NCBI GenBank assembly: GCA_002224055.1
Contig: AZLU01000089.1
Span: 67,170-131,169 of the forward strand
DNA: 64,000 nt
DNA from: Pezizomycotina sp. ARF18
Taxonomy: Eukaryota; Ascomycota
Direction: 5' to 3'
Each line of letters opens with the position of its first letter. Position 1 is the stretch's first letter. A program made the translations under genes and the position numbers. Under the pieces are notes generated by a model, which saw only the letters and a program-made list of their open reading frames with translations, was not told the origin of the DNA and ran no database searches. Shown here piece after piece: positions 48,471 to 59,791 of the stretch.

Positions 48471-49606
48471 ATGGCGCCGAATCCTCTACTCACTTTTGCG
48501 GCAGACTCGCAGTCTAACGAACCGAGATCAGTTGCGACTCACTCGAATCCATACCTCCATCTACAATGGGCGACGGTAGCGCTCACACTCGCCCTCCTCG
48601 TCGTCCGAATACGATCTCGTCCGTGCTCCAGGTCACCATTCGACCTCTTTACCGTAGCGGCATGGATATTTTATTTCGCAAGCGCGGCTATCAACGCGAC
48701 CTTATTCAAAATAGGCGAGTTTACTTACGACCAGACCACGACGGCCACTCCACCTGTTGTTCACGATTCCAACATGTGGTATGCTAGGGTAGCATGCAAC
48801 TATGCTTCACTGTATTGCGTGAAAGCTGTGATTCTTTGCTTTACCTCGAATGCCTCCCTAGAGAGTGGTGGAAGGCAAGGCTTACGGTTTTCGCGACTGC
48901 TGGTCTGATCGAGTCGGGATGGTTTATACGCTTGTGGTCGATTTTTCCCTGTGCAACCCAGGGTCAACGGAAAGCTTGATAGCAGGCGCTCAAGCATGTA
49001 ACGCTAATGGTCTCTGGACTGGTCTTAACGCCGTTTCATATAATGACCAATCTCATGGGTAATTGCCAATGCTTCAAGTCAACGTTAAGAAATAACTGTT
49101 TAAACTAACCCACAGCTCTTTATGTACAGTCTGGTGTATTCCACTCCTTTGCCTTCGATTAGTTACGAGTCTTCCGTCAGCACAAAAATTAGGCGCGGCA
49201 TCGATGTTTGTATTTGAGCTCTTTGTACCTCTCTAGCGATAACGCCATGCTATATTTCCAAGCAGACAAGCAGCGCAGGGAATTCGCGAGGCCACCATGC
49301 CCAGTTATACTCGCTATCGCTGAACAGACTTTAGCTATCGCTCTAGCATGCTGTCCAGCTTTTTTTCTTCCTGTAGGCCAGAAGGCGTATTCGTGGCACC
49401 GGGGGACGAGATCTACGTCGAAAAGAGCTCATTTGGACATGAGCGGTAGTGTGGATCTTGTTGCGAGTAACAGATGGCAGAGAAGGGTCCATTTCGTTGA
49501 CGAGTTGGAATATCTTGGGGAGACGAGAGTATTAGTGATAGGAATAGGTCAGAGTTGGACGTGTATGAAGTTAAAACGGACGGAAACCTATAATATTATG
49601 GCATAG
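48471..49606 (+). CDS. SAT4/rhodopsin-like integral membrane protein
   Basis: ATG 48471 leads to a first helix (WATVALTLALLVVRIRSRP) and then FDLFTVAAWIFYFASAAIN, the usual second segment of the fungal rhodopsin-domain family. YASLYCVKAVILCFYLECL matches the family's Lys/aromatic helix. Next come LTVFATAGLI, VGMVYTLVVDFSL and an extracellular segment with paired Cys (FSLCNPGS, AQACNANGLWTGLNAVSYND). An intron lies at about 49062-49115. The last part has LGAASMFVFELF, VILAIAEQTLAIALACCPAF and a charged tail to 49606. Frame changes are present near 48840, 48905 and 49150-49250. The length is close to the usual 350 residues. Function unknown; family call moderate. Confidence 0.5.
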
Positions 49607-49937
49607 GAATAAATTTACGAAGCTAGGAATGTCTATATCATCAGGTTGTGTAACTAGCCGATAGAAACGGATTACGTTATGGAATTACCACAGCACTCAA
49701 TGTGTCTAAGAACAAAAGCACTGGCATTCAGTGGTGCGCTATCGCATTGGGCTAAGCTCTCACGCAATAGGCATGCTCAAGTACATCTGGTTCTGATTAT
49801 CTAAAGCATCTAAGCTTCAAAAGTCATGTACAATTGAGAATAAACTTGTCCAAAAATCTTAAGTTCCCGCAAGAATCCGTGCGTGATTCACCCTCCTCTG
49901 TGAGAAAGGCTACCAAAACAAGCTATATATCTAGCAC
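49607..49937. other. short intergenic stretch
   Basis: About 330 bp between convergent genes. No gene is seen. Confidence 0.6.
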
Positions 49938-51764
49938 TTATGTCTCATCTTTCTTCTGTTGCTGTTGTTGAATATTCTTCCAGATTCCGGTAGGGGGTTT
50001 GGGTTCTAGAACGAGAAGCTTCCTGAACTTGTCCAGGACGTACGTTTTCTGATGCTCTCCCATATTTCCAAAGTTTGTGTCACCAACCGCCCGTATGTCA
50101 TTTATGAGACTTTGGACCTTACTCGCTTTTAATTCTTCCCTAGCGGACTTAACATTGCTAACTTGAGATTCCGCAGAATCCTGATACGGATCAGCCTTGA
50201 CGCGTTTCTCGAGGGCTCCTTCGTCGAGTACTGGCGGATTGTAGTCTTCGTCGAGAATCAAGGATTTCGTTGTCCGCTGTTTACTGCTGGGCGTTTGCTT
50301 TTCTTGCTAGATTCGCCCCCCGAAGCGAGCCCTAGCTTGTCATTCGCAAATAGGTTTTTCGTATTAAGAGGTTTCTCTTCCCTAGCAATGGTAAACGTCG
50401 GCCTTTTAACTATCGGCTTAATGTCGGGACTATCCTCGCGCTCTTTTGGCAAGCTGTTGGTAAATGTCAAAGGATCTTCCGATTCCTCAAGGCCGGTTCG
50501 AAGGTGCCTGCTTCCCTGCCCCATTAGGATGATACCGTCCAGGTCTTCAAATGTCCTCTTCGAATTAAGATCTTGCACTTGTGCTTGCTCTTGTTGTGGC
50601 CCTTGATATGGCTCTTGTTCTGGTCCCTATTTTGGCTCCTGTTCTGGCTCCTGGCGGGCAGTTTTAGAGGCCGGTCTCGACGTTTGGGTCGGGCCTCGCT
50701 CTCGTGTGATTTAAGCCCTTTCTCCCTGAACTCGAGGCTTTCGGCCCGAGGCTTTCCGTTAACATCGTCTTCCTAATGTTGCGAACGATGGTTTTGATTT
50801 TGCTACGTTTGAAAAAAAGTTTGACAGTTACTACGCAGCCACGTTGATCGTGCATTCGATCCGTTGGCGAAAACAATTCAAGAATCATGCTATCCCCTTA
50901 CTGACAGGCTATACGCGATGCGAAGAAAAGAATGGCGCGTTAATGCAAGGCGTGGGAGAAGAATCAAGGAAATGAGGGGGTCGCTAGGGAGCGATGGGCA
51001 GGATATGCCAGCGTGGCTGTGGTGTCGGAGCCTTACCTTCGAACCAACCACCGTCAAACTCGTCCGCAAACTTGATACCCATTTCTTGCTTTATTGTACG
51101 ATCATTCAGTGCCTCATCCGAGAACCTGCGATCTAGCTGTTTTCTATTCCCCCGAAACAAGAGCTCCATCCAGAAATTACTATCCTTGAAGTCAGTCAAT
51201 TGCAATTGCTTGCTCGTGTGCATCCGCACCCCTTCGTAACGATCTTGGTCATATCATCATCGTTAAGACCAATATGCCTCGCGCCGGAGATCGTAATGCG
51301 TTCGTATCCCGGTTCAGAACGGCCAAAATGCAGCGCGTATGCAAAGTGACTGGGCCGCCCGTGTCGGGTGAAGGAGCGGTCACTGTATGAATAGAGAGAT
51401 TAGTACACTAGTCTGACTTATCGTCGCGCGCTACCTCTACCTAACGATCCCGGGAAATGTTCTTATGACAGCAGGAAGAACGTAGAAGGGTACGATGAAG
51501 GGCTATAAATGGAGACTACGAACCGTACCAGGACTCGCCACTTTCCGCGTGAGCCACGATATATGAGGGTACATCTGCAAGGACAAGCACGCCCTGCGTC
51601 GCGAGGAACGCGAAGAAGCGAAACCCCTTTATAACCATTACCTTATAGCTTCGGTTGTCCAGGAGAGACAATTCGTAGAAAAGGGAAAATGAAAAGCCTT
51701 TGGCAACGAAATACGGCATGAAAATCGAGAGTTGTTTTGTGAATTTAATCCCAAGGACCATCAT
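49938..51764 (-). CDS. unknown protein with globular N-terminus and charged, Pro/Gln/Glu-rich C-terminus
   Basis: Exon 1 (51764-51529) starts MMVLGIKFTKQLSIFMPYFV and ends AESGESW; the intron is about 51528-51383. Exon 2 reads RSFTRHGRPSHFAYALHFGR, ITISGARHIGLNDDDMTKIV and NFWMELLFRGNRKQLDRRFS and stops at a donor (51036). After a second intron, exon 3 shows KRSKIKTIVRNIRK, SLEFREKGLKSHESEARPKR, a short EPEQEP repeat, KRTFEDLDGIILMGQG, PIVKRPTFTIAREEKP, ILDEDYNPPVLDEGALEKRV and FRKLLVLEPKPP, ending in five Gln and KKDET. The basic, disordered second half suggests a nuclear protein. The N-terminal part resembles hypothetical fungal proteins only in a general way. Frame breaks occur near 51220, 50770 and 50260. 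Confidence 0.5.
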
Positions 51765-52817
51765 ACTCAGCTATGACCACTAACAAAGCAAGACATATTG
51801 CAACCTAGAGCTTGGGCCTAAAATTTAAGCTTGCGGGAATATTCAAGTCCATATTTGCAAGGTCTTAAGGAGGCAACTTCTAGATTAATGGTCCAATCCT
51901 TCACCAGAGTGAGACAATATTTCGTGGTCATAACCGAGGATCCAGAGCGCTTTGTTTCAAACCGGCAAACATCTGTAAGAGTATTTCACTGATCACGAAG
52001 ATATTCCCGTAGAGTGTCCAGTTCTATGGAGGAATGTGAAAATTCTGTTAATCTGTGTTCTGCTGAGAACTGTGGACTTTGCTGGACGACCGGGCGTGGA
52101 AAAGCCCTGCTGTAAAACATCCCATTTATCCTGAACGGCGGCTTAATGTTGAAACCGCTATTCTGTTTGATCTCTATAAAACTTAGCTAGATCTTTCAAA
52201 CGTTTATCCCTTCGCGGCCAAGGTGTTCTTGCTGAGATCCAGGCTAATCTGTTGCAATGGCGGTATTCCTCCGTGACCACTTTCAAAGTTGGAGAATGCT
52301 ACCACCATCAAATACAACTTGAAATATACGATGATCTCCATTTAACCAAACTAACAGTTAGAGATAATAGGCTACGAGGCGGAAAGTGCCATGCTATAGC
52401 CATTGTGGCCTATTTTAGAAATGAATTTAATTGTTATAGATGTAGTGTTCATTGGAAAGAAGATGGCTCGCCCGCGAGCTGAGCATCCTGAGGCCACAAA
52501 ACCAACAGAGGCTCAGCAATTGCCTTAAGGATAATATAGGGGGAAAATGTTCGGTTACAACACCTTACTTTAGGCACTATTATTTGATTCATGCGGCTTA
52601 CGAGGGACTGTTGCGTCTAAAATCAGGCTGGGAACAATCCTATATATCAAGGACCATTTTCTGCCTTCTCTAATCCGATCGCATGGATCCTCTGGGTTTG
52701 ACATTAAAGACTTCGGCACCATTATCGATCTACAAAGGCATATTATTGTCCCCACATGATCCCTTTCGCATCTTCATAAAGTAATCCACCGTCCCATCCC
52801 CTGGAACCGACGTTACA
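51765..52817. other. intergenic, no gene seen
   Basis: Divergent promoter region between the unknown minus-strand gene and the cysteine-module gene. Short frames at 52252-52755 lack any family signal. Confidence 0.55.
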
Positions 52818-53675
52818 ATGAAAGTCCTCTGCAAATCTACTAGCCCTCAGATCGCCGCGTTGCTCTCATTTTCGCTATTAGTAGCGGGATCACATGCTGC
52901 ACCATATCAACAAGCCGCTAGCTCGGACGCCGCGAACGCGCCGAGCGTCCTAAAGAGGACTCCTGTCGATACTCAATGGCAAGTTGCAGAGCCGATCGAT
53001 CCGGCCAAGTCTCAGCAGCAGGCCGGCAGCACCGGAACCGCAAGCCGTATTCACGAAGCGATCCGCGTTTCCGACCTCGAACCTCCTCCCTGCCCGCAGA
53101 CGTCGCTGCAAAAATGCGCCGATTGCAAGTGCGAACACGACGGCAGTTTAACAGGGTGCAATCCCGGAGCATGGAAGCTACCAAAAGGAAAGCAAAGGAG
53201 AGCACCAAATTTGGAAACAAGCAGTGCGCGAGGTTTTGCAAGTGCAAAGCTACGGCCAGTGAGCAGGGAGCCAGCACGGAAGACCTCATCCCCAGGTCCT
53301 CAAGGGGGCACTCAGCATGCATCGGACGGCCAGAACGCGGCCGAACAAAGCCCTGGTGCGCATGCTACTCAATCGAAGTCCGGTTCGAAGACCCCTTCAC
53401 CTAAGCCTCAGGCTCAGACTAATTCCAACAAATCTGCGGCGACAACACCGAAACCACCTCTCGTAGTCGATACGGCAATAGCTACAAGTCACGGCTCACC
53501 ACGAGGTCCTCATTCTGATACATCCCCAGGGCCAATCTCCCCGATGGAACTGGACCCGGCATCTCCAACAAGCTTTGCCGCCTCTGATATCGCAGTGGGA
53601 GGTCTAATCATGGAGGCTCTTCTCCTTACAGGCCTCAAAGCCCGGCAGTCCAAGGCTTCGATTCTCTCTCGATAG
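52818..53675 (+). CDS. secreted protein with cysteine modules and a Ser/Pro/Thr-rich tail
   Basis: ATG 52818 gives a signal peptide (MKVLCKSTSPQIAALLSF, cleavage likely after SHA). One frame is open for 285 codons. A cysteine module reads KCADCKCEHDGSLTGCNPGA then WKLPKGK (about 53115-53190). A second module, KQCARFCKCKATASEQG (about 53218), appears in another frame, which suggests a break near 53195 and a return near 53290. The tail is rich in Ser, Pro, Gln and Thr and may be O-glycosylated, with a hydrophobic segment AVGGLIMEALLLTGL near the end. A KR pair after the signal peptide (LKRTPV) is a possible Kex2 site. It shares the CxC...NP/SP-x-x-W-K module with the gene at 43414. Confidence 0.6.
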   Translation: MKVLCKSTSPQIAALLSFSLLVAGSHAAPYQQAASSDAANAPSVLKRTPVDTQWQVAEPIDPAKSQQQAGSTGTASRIHEAIRVSDLEPPPCPQTSLQKCADCKCEHDGSLTGCNPGAWKLPKGKQRRAPNLETSSARGFASAKLRPVSREPARKTSSPGPQGGTQHASDGQNAAEQSPGAHATQSKSGSKTPSPKPQAQTNSNKSAATTPKPPLVVDTAIATSHGSPRGPHSDTSPGPISPMELDPASPTSFAASDIAVGGLIMEALLLTGLKARQSKASILSR

Positions 53676-54085
53676 GCAGCCCGGATATTGTAATTATCCC
53701 TCATCGGCAACCATACCGGTTCGGCACGAGCTCTGGCTACACACCCCAAAGCCCCTCGAGCCAGTCTAAATCACCTTCCCCAGAGTACCGACCGCAGAGT
53801 CCGAAGATATCCTGGTGGGAATGGTTGGAAAAACATTCAATTTCATGTTATCTAAATCTAACGTAAATGCTAGGCAATCCTGTATAACCTGTGTATTTCC
53901 TTTACTAATTTGTATATAAAGTTCAGGATCTGTTTAACTTTCAATTCACGCGCGTTTGAGTTCACGAGCCAATATTAGCGGGGCCTCAAGACTGATACTT
54001 CAATATATTGTGAGAAAACGCATCCAGCCCAGTGTGTTCATGATATCATTATACGTTAAAACTCATGATATTTCGTAATACTGCT
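53676..54085. other. intergenic between convergent genes
   Basis: About 410 bp with no gene seen; it holds the 3' regions of the two convergent genes. Confidence 0.6.
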
Positions 54086-56158
54086 TTACACAGACAAATC
54101 TATAGTCTTGAACCTCTGTTCTACCTCCGAGAAAACTGATAGCTTTATCATGAGACCTCTCTTCCTCATTCTCGACCAAGAGTCCCTAACTGCCCGTTCT
54201 ATACCCTTAAACGTATTAATCCCGTGCTTGGGATTACGCCACCAGGTCGGGATCACGATCAGGTTTACCCTCTGTAATTTCGGTCGCTCCTCAGCGTTTG
54301 CAAAAACTTGTCGAACGAGCGCCGTCGTCCATCAGCAGTAAACCCGAGAACATCTTAGGCTTATCGACGAAAAAGTAAACTTCTTCACATCCCAGTGCTC
54401 CAAATGAATCTGCAACGCGGGCTGCATCTTGACTATTGACGCCATCCTATTTCGAAACGACGGCAAATGCAAGCCGAGCAGATTATCAAAGACGACCTGC
54501 GGAACATCCGTTCGGAACGTGCTCGAAAAGTCCTCGAAGGCTAATCGTGTGCCCTGTAGCGAGACCACCTCGTACGGCATCACGTCGAACTGCAAGTGCT
54601 CCAGCACTCTCCGCGGCTTGTGCGTCGTCAGCGCGTTATCGTAGTTCTCGCCGTACATCTTGAGGTAATCTATCATCCCCTCGTCGCCCGTGAAGTGCGC
54701 TTTATCGACCGCAACCTCACCCCTACTTCGGCAAACCTACGCCAGGCGTCGTCGAGCTCGGACCTCTGCTCCGGAGCAGAGGCGTAGTTCATATAGTACC
54801 TTTCTAAGTGCAGTTCTTTCCAAGTTCTCGAGCATCCGTATTCCGTCGAGGCTCAAGTTAATTTCCTCCCACGGTATTTGAGCTTCTTCAGCTTCAGCTC
54901 GTGCCACGCCGGTAGAGAACACAGGACGTCATCGAGCGTGATTCTAATTTCAGTCTTATCGCCGAGCGTACTTCCGGACATATAAGTCAGGTGCGTCAAG
55001 TTCGGGCTGCAGCGATGACGAGCGCGATACGCTTCTTCGCTTTCTCTATTCTGTCCTTATATCCGCGCGCCGGTAGATCGTACGACCGAACGGGAGCCGC
55101 ATCGCTGCGGAAGAATATGGACAGGGACGTCAGATGCTCACTGGCGCAGCTCTGCGGTATTAAGTCTTCCACGCGGAATTTCTGGGCGACTAAAGTGATG
55201 GTATACGTCGCCTTGACTTCCAGCTTTCTCTTCGTTATTTCTATATTGGAAGAACCACCGCTGGGCGTCCTGCGAGCCTCATTTGAATCATCTTGAGGTT
55301 GCTGCCGATCGGGATTGAGCAGTAACAAACCGTCCGAACGATGGTTGGAAATCATCCGGATCCACAGAGGTATAATTCTCGTCGGATCCGCGAATATAAT
55401 CGTCATTCGAAACATGATACGACACAGTCTGTAAATTCTCCAGCAAGTCCAGCAATCTTTCCGCGTACTCGTCGCAAAATTCCGAAAGCGAATGCAGTCT
55501 TCTTCGGCTCCTCCGCCTTCTTCAAGATGAAATGCGTAGTGTTCGACATGTGCTTATCCGCGAGTATGACGAGCTTCTTCGTATTAAACCGACAGACGTA
55601 CTGCAGGCTCGTATCGCTCAGCAGCTTCTCCACGCGGTTTAATGCCGGAAATACGGTTTCGAACACTGGCTCCGGTAAAGGTGGCGGTGGCGACGGGATT
55701 TGGTACGTAAGATGAAGGGATGAGTGCGTTCATCAGGAGGTCTTCCTGGACCTCGGTTTGCGAGTCTTGTTGGTGATGATGTTTGTTTTTGGATCGTCCG
55801 AAGGCTTGACTTCGACGGTATAATTGTCGACGAAGTCCAGCCTAATTCAGAGAAGAGGCGCGAGGCCGCGAGCTCTGCGAGGCCCTAGAGACCAGGCGGA
55901 GGTTCATCAGGTCGGGCGCTGTCAAGTTTTCGCATTTCAGTATGGCGTAGATTACTTCGATCGGTAACTTGAACGGTAGGGTCGATTCTTTTCCATGCCA
56001 GGCTACGGTCTGTCGCTGTATTAAAACAATTCATGAGTAATTTTGATCGAGGATATGCCATGAGATACGAACTTGAAAGAGCTCGAGCTTACCTTGATGC
56101 TTTCATCTAATGTCTTCCTAGTCTTCTCAACGACTAGCTTATTCGGTGACCACTTCAT
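54086..56158 (-). CDS. F-box protein, third in the window
   Basis: Exon 1 starts MKWSPNKLVVEKTRKT at 56158; the intron is 56092-56016 (GTAAGC...TACAG). Exon 2 opens with a clear F-box: LPFKLPIEVIYAILKCENL then TAPDLMNLRLVSRAS. A long C-terminal region follows: NTTHFILKKAEEPKK, LQYVCRFNTKKLVILADKH, IEITKRKLEVKATYTI, HLTSLSIFFRSD, EEINLSLDGIRMLENLERTA, KPRRVLEHLQFDVMPYEVV, RLAFEDFSS, and a last block VNLIVIPTWWRNPKHGINTF, GIERAVRDSW and SEVEQRFKTIDLSV, with a stop at 54086-54088. The frame changes at least five times without loss of coding sense. About 660 residues. It is a probable SCF substrate receptor, and its sequence is unlike the tandem pair. Confidence 0.65.
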
Positions 56159-59100
56159 GGCTTAAAGAGCTATTTCTTATGAGTCTTAGAAGGCGCTAAG
56201 GTTATCGTAAATATAAAGAGGACAAAGTTATAAAGAAGCCCCCGTACTAGTAAGTCTCGATATAATATGTATGATTCGATGATTTATAAAAAAATCCGAA
56301 CGCCGGCTTGGTTATATATAGAGAAGTAAAGTCTCGATCTCGGCGAATACGGCCGCGATTCTCTTATCGTTCTCGCGATTCTTCGGGTCGAAGGTCCACA
56401 AACCTTACACACGGCGCAGTCAATATCCAAGGGTTCCGCTTCCGCCCGTTTTCCAAGGGGATCGACAACCAAACACCCGAAAATTATTTTTAAAAGGTCA
56501 AGATATAGTAATGGTTTGACATAACTCTCGATTCGTAGACATAGGCTGAGGCTTCAAGAATATATAAGTTAAGTCTCGAGGCGAGGCTATGCTTCAACAT
56601 TTAAGCCTCTGGGTTTCATGCGATGGCGGAGGAGCGGCCAGGATATCCTGCAAGTATCTTTCCGTTGCTAATTTACGCGGCTCTTGTCCTCCCTTAGCTG
56701 CCGCTATTTTGGCACAGATGTTGTCTCAAGTCGCCTACAATTGCCCCCCAAAGTTCCCTGTTGAAGTACGCCAGCGATAGATTGGGGATCCCTTAATCAT
56801 CATGCCTTCAAAAAGCCTACTTACTCTTGCAGAAAACTCTGTATACCTTCCTTCGTAATGAGATGGCAACTGGAACCGGTACCGTTATTGAGGTTCCATA
56901 GCTCTTGCAGCGATCCCTATCGTCATTATATAGAAGTGACAGTAGTCTGATTCGTCAATACCCTGAGCCTAAGAACCTGGTCAACGTTAGCCGCAGTCGT
57001 TGCGAAAAACCTTAAGCTTAAGATAGCTACTCACGCGCGAAGGTGTATAAATAGAGAAGTAGCTAGTTTTCGGGGACGAGAGCGCTATTCGCAATTTTGC
57101 ACTCCTTTCAAAACTTTGATTCGCTCTGGAAACCTGTGTCATGCCTGTTTTGAGCACTCTATGCTTTATAGCTGGAAATATGAGAAATCGGAATACGAAA
57201 CGGTTGTATCGAGCAGAGATAAGATCTCTACCTGCCCTTGTTCTTCATGATCGTGAAATCGTAGCACAAATGATCAACGAGCCGGATAAAATCGCTCGAG
57301 TTGGAATTGGATGCGATATTTATCTCCGACGAAACTAAATGAAACTTTTTTCTTTTTTCGGACCTTTCAAGTTCCTCGGGAAGAAGCACGGTTTCGCACT
57401 ATCGGAATCTAGCACGGACGTTCGCTGTCATTTCTTCCTAAGGCCCTGTAGGGAGTACAATGATGTCTTAAGGCACTTGATCGTGTAGTGATCGCGCGAG
57501 GACGCGGAAGTAGCGGAGCAAGGGAATTGTGATGAATCTAGGCTTCCGTAGAGAAGCTCAGCCTAGCCTTGCAGAAAAGCAAGAGATACGACATCCTTAA
57601 GTTGCAACTGTTGAACGCAATTTTCATCACGCAGTAAAACCCGCTCGGCGGTAAGTAGGTGGCATTCATACTTCGAAAGTCTCCAACATTTTCAAGCGGT
57701 TGCTTTGCTCCGGGATCCATTGATTATCGCAATCGGCGCAGCGTGAAGTATTTGTTTCTCAGTCTTCTCTACCGACTATCTGAGCTGGAGACGTAGCGCT
57801 ACGCGTTCTGTCGTGCGGGAGTCGAACACTACATGATTTGCTTCCATGAAACTTTCACAACCTCGCGTACCGTATTTCGCGATTCGTTCGAGCCCCAGCG
57901 CTCTCGTCTCTAAAACTTAAACTGAAAACATGGAATATTAACAAAAAAAAAAAAAAAATCCAGTAGCGGTTTTGGTGGCGTCTGCGTGGCTTAAGCCTCC
58001 AATTCTCATCCTCACGGGTGACGGTAGGGTATACGGAAAGAAAGAAAAAAAAAAAAAAAAAAAAAAGCAGAAGACAGCGCAGTCAGATATCGTTCGGCCA
58101 ATACCGCTTCCCATGATCTAGTGAACCTAGGTTTTAACCCTGAGGCGTTGTATTTCGGAAACCGGGAACAACTCTGGGTCTTCTTTTTTTTCGTTACGCC
58201 GTGATATTGATGGGCGACACGCGATTGATGATCATTCCTGAGAAACAAACTTCCGGATCCACGGAACATCGAATGGGAAGTTCCGCTCTCCAATCCTGCT
58301 TCACATCCGTCCCAAGCCCTCTGCATCATCGTGCCTGGAAGTTGGAATAGTTGGGTCCTTTCCCCCCTTTTTTTAACGCCTCGTTACCACATGGGCAAAG
58401 GTTAAAAACGTGCCTTTTACGTGATTTCCCCCGTTTGGCCTTTGGATTGTGTCGATCGCCGTCAAATTCGATAATAAATGGTAGAAAGTGGAGAGAACAA
58501 ATAAGGGAGGGCAGCCCCGATAACCAACTACCGGTTTCCTTGTTCCTACAGTACTCAAGTACTCAAGTATGTTATCTTTCCCACGATCGCGTATCCACAG
58601 TGGAGTCCTCTCCATTCCCTTTCCTACGCTGCATGATATCCCATAGTCTATTCCAAAGGTGAATAAAAAACCAACAACAGACTGCGGTATCATGTACCTA
58701 TTATCACCCCATGATCTGCACCCTGCAGCGACTCGATTTATCGGAACGCAGTCCAGTGCTGCCATCACATTCTCCTATTGGCCAGCTTAAGCGAGGAGGC
58801 GTGGACGCCACCGACGAGAAAACCCAGGCCGAATTCACCGAGATTTAGCTTTTCAGACTTTACCGGTACTGCTCGAGTCCTTGATAGTGCAAGATTGAGT
58901 TTTCTCGCGATGTGAGAACAGAATACGGTACCGGTAGATGCAAAAATTTATCCGTTCTTTTGTCTAATTGGGATCTTGCCTTTTGTTTTATCCAAAATTG
59001 CTCTTGTAGTGCTTTTGTTTATTTAGCTAGCAGCCATCCACGCTCGTAAAAATCCCTCTTTGCCTAACCGTTTCCTCAGAGCTTGCTAGATACAGAACAG

Positions 59101-59791
59101 AGTTCATGAATCATGCCCCCCCTCTTTTGATTTCCTTGATTTCTCATTTGCTGGTCAATGATGAGAGAATAGTGACGATTTCTAATAAAAACACTCTTCA
59201 CACCTCCATCTATCTGTCAGTTGAAAGTTCTGCTGTTCTGTTTTAGGGCATATCGTCTCTCTGATATACCCTATTTCGAACTCTTTCTGTCAGAGATGTC
59301 ATTTCTTACGATTCATCCTGGGCATAGCTCGTTTAATTATCACACCGTTGTAAGATTGCTGTTATTTTCCATTCAATTTCACACACCATCAATCAAAACC
59401 CAGGATTAATTGCCCTCGTCCCTTCGTCCCGAAAGCTCGTTTGGCGTTTTCTCGTTTAATATCGGCGAGGACAGCAACGAGCCAGCCCCCCGATCCGTAA
59501 GGACGGCAAACTGGTCCGATTCAAGCCCTAGAAATCAAACCCACAATATGCACTCAAAAATGGCAAAGCAAATTAAATGTTTGCTAGTGGTGGTCTGCGC
59601 GAAAGTACAGCTCATCTCCTGCTAGCGCCCACCTAAATACGGACAACAAAATCCATCCTCCCTTAAGTATCCCCACCCTCCCCGCAAACAAGTTTCAGAA
59701 TTCCCTTGCCACGGAGCAAACCCCTTCATGATATCGACGATCAGGACCGTCACATCAATCCGATAACAACGACATTTTTACGGGCTCCAAA
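56159..59791. other. long intergenic stretch, no firm gene
   Basis: A-runs lie near 57940 and at 58045-58066. Frames at 56589-56780, 57141-57338 (MPVLSTLCFIAGNMRNRN) and 57538-57720 are short and unsupported. Frames at 58012-58329 read through the A-run as poly-Phe and are artefacts. I see no gene with confidence. Confidence 0.45.

Noticed and set aside
57805-57845. tRNA-like B box on the minus strand (GTTCGACTCCCGC)
   Set aside because: No A box at the right distance and no acceptor stem could be found.
58012-58329. Open frame across the A run
   Set aside because: The reading consists partly of poly-Phe from the repeat and has no motif or conservation signal.
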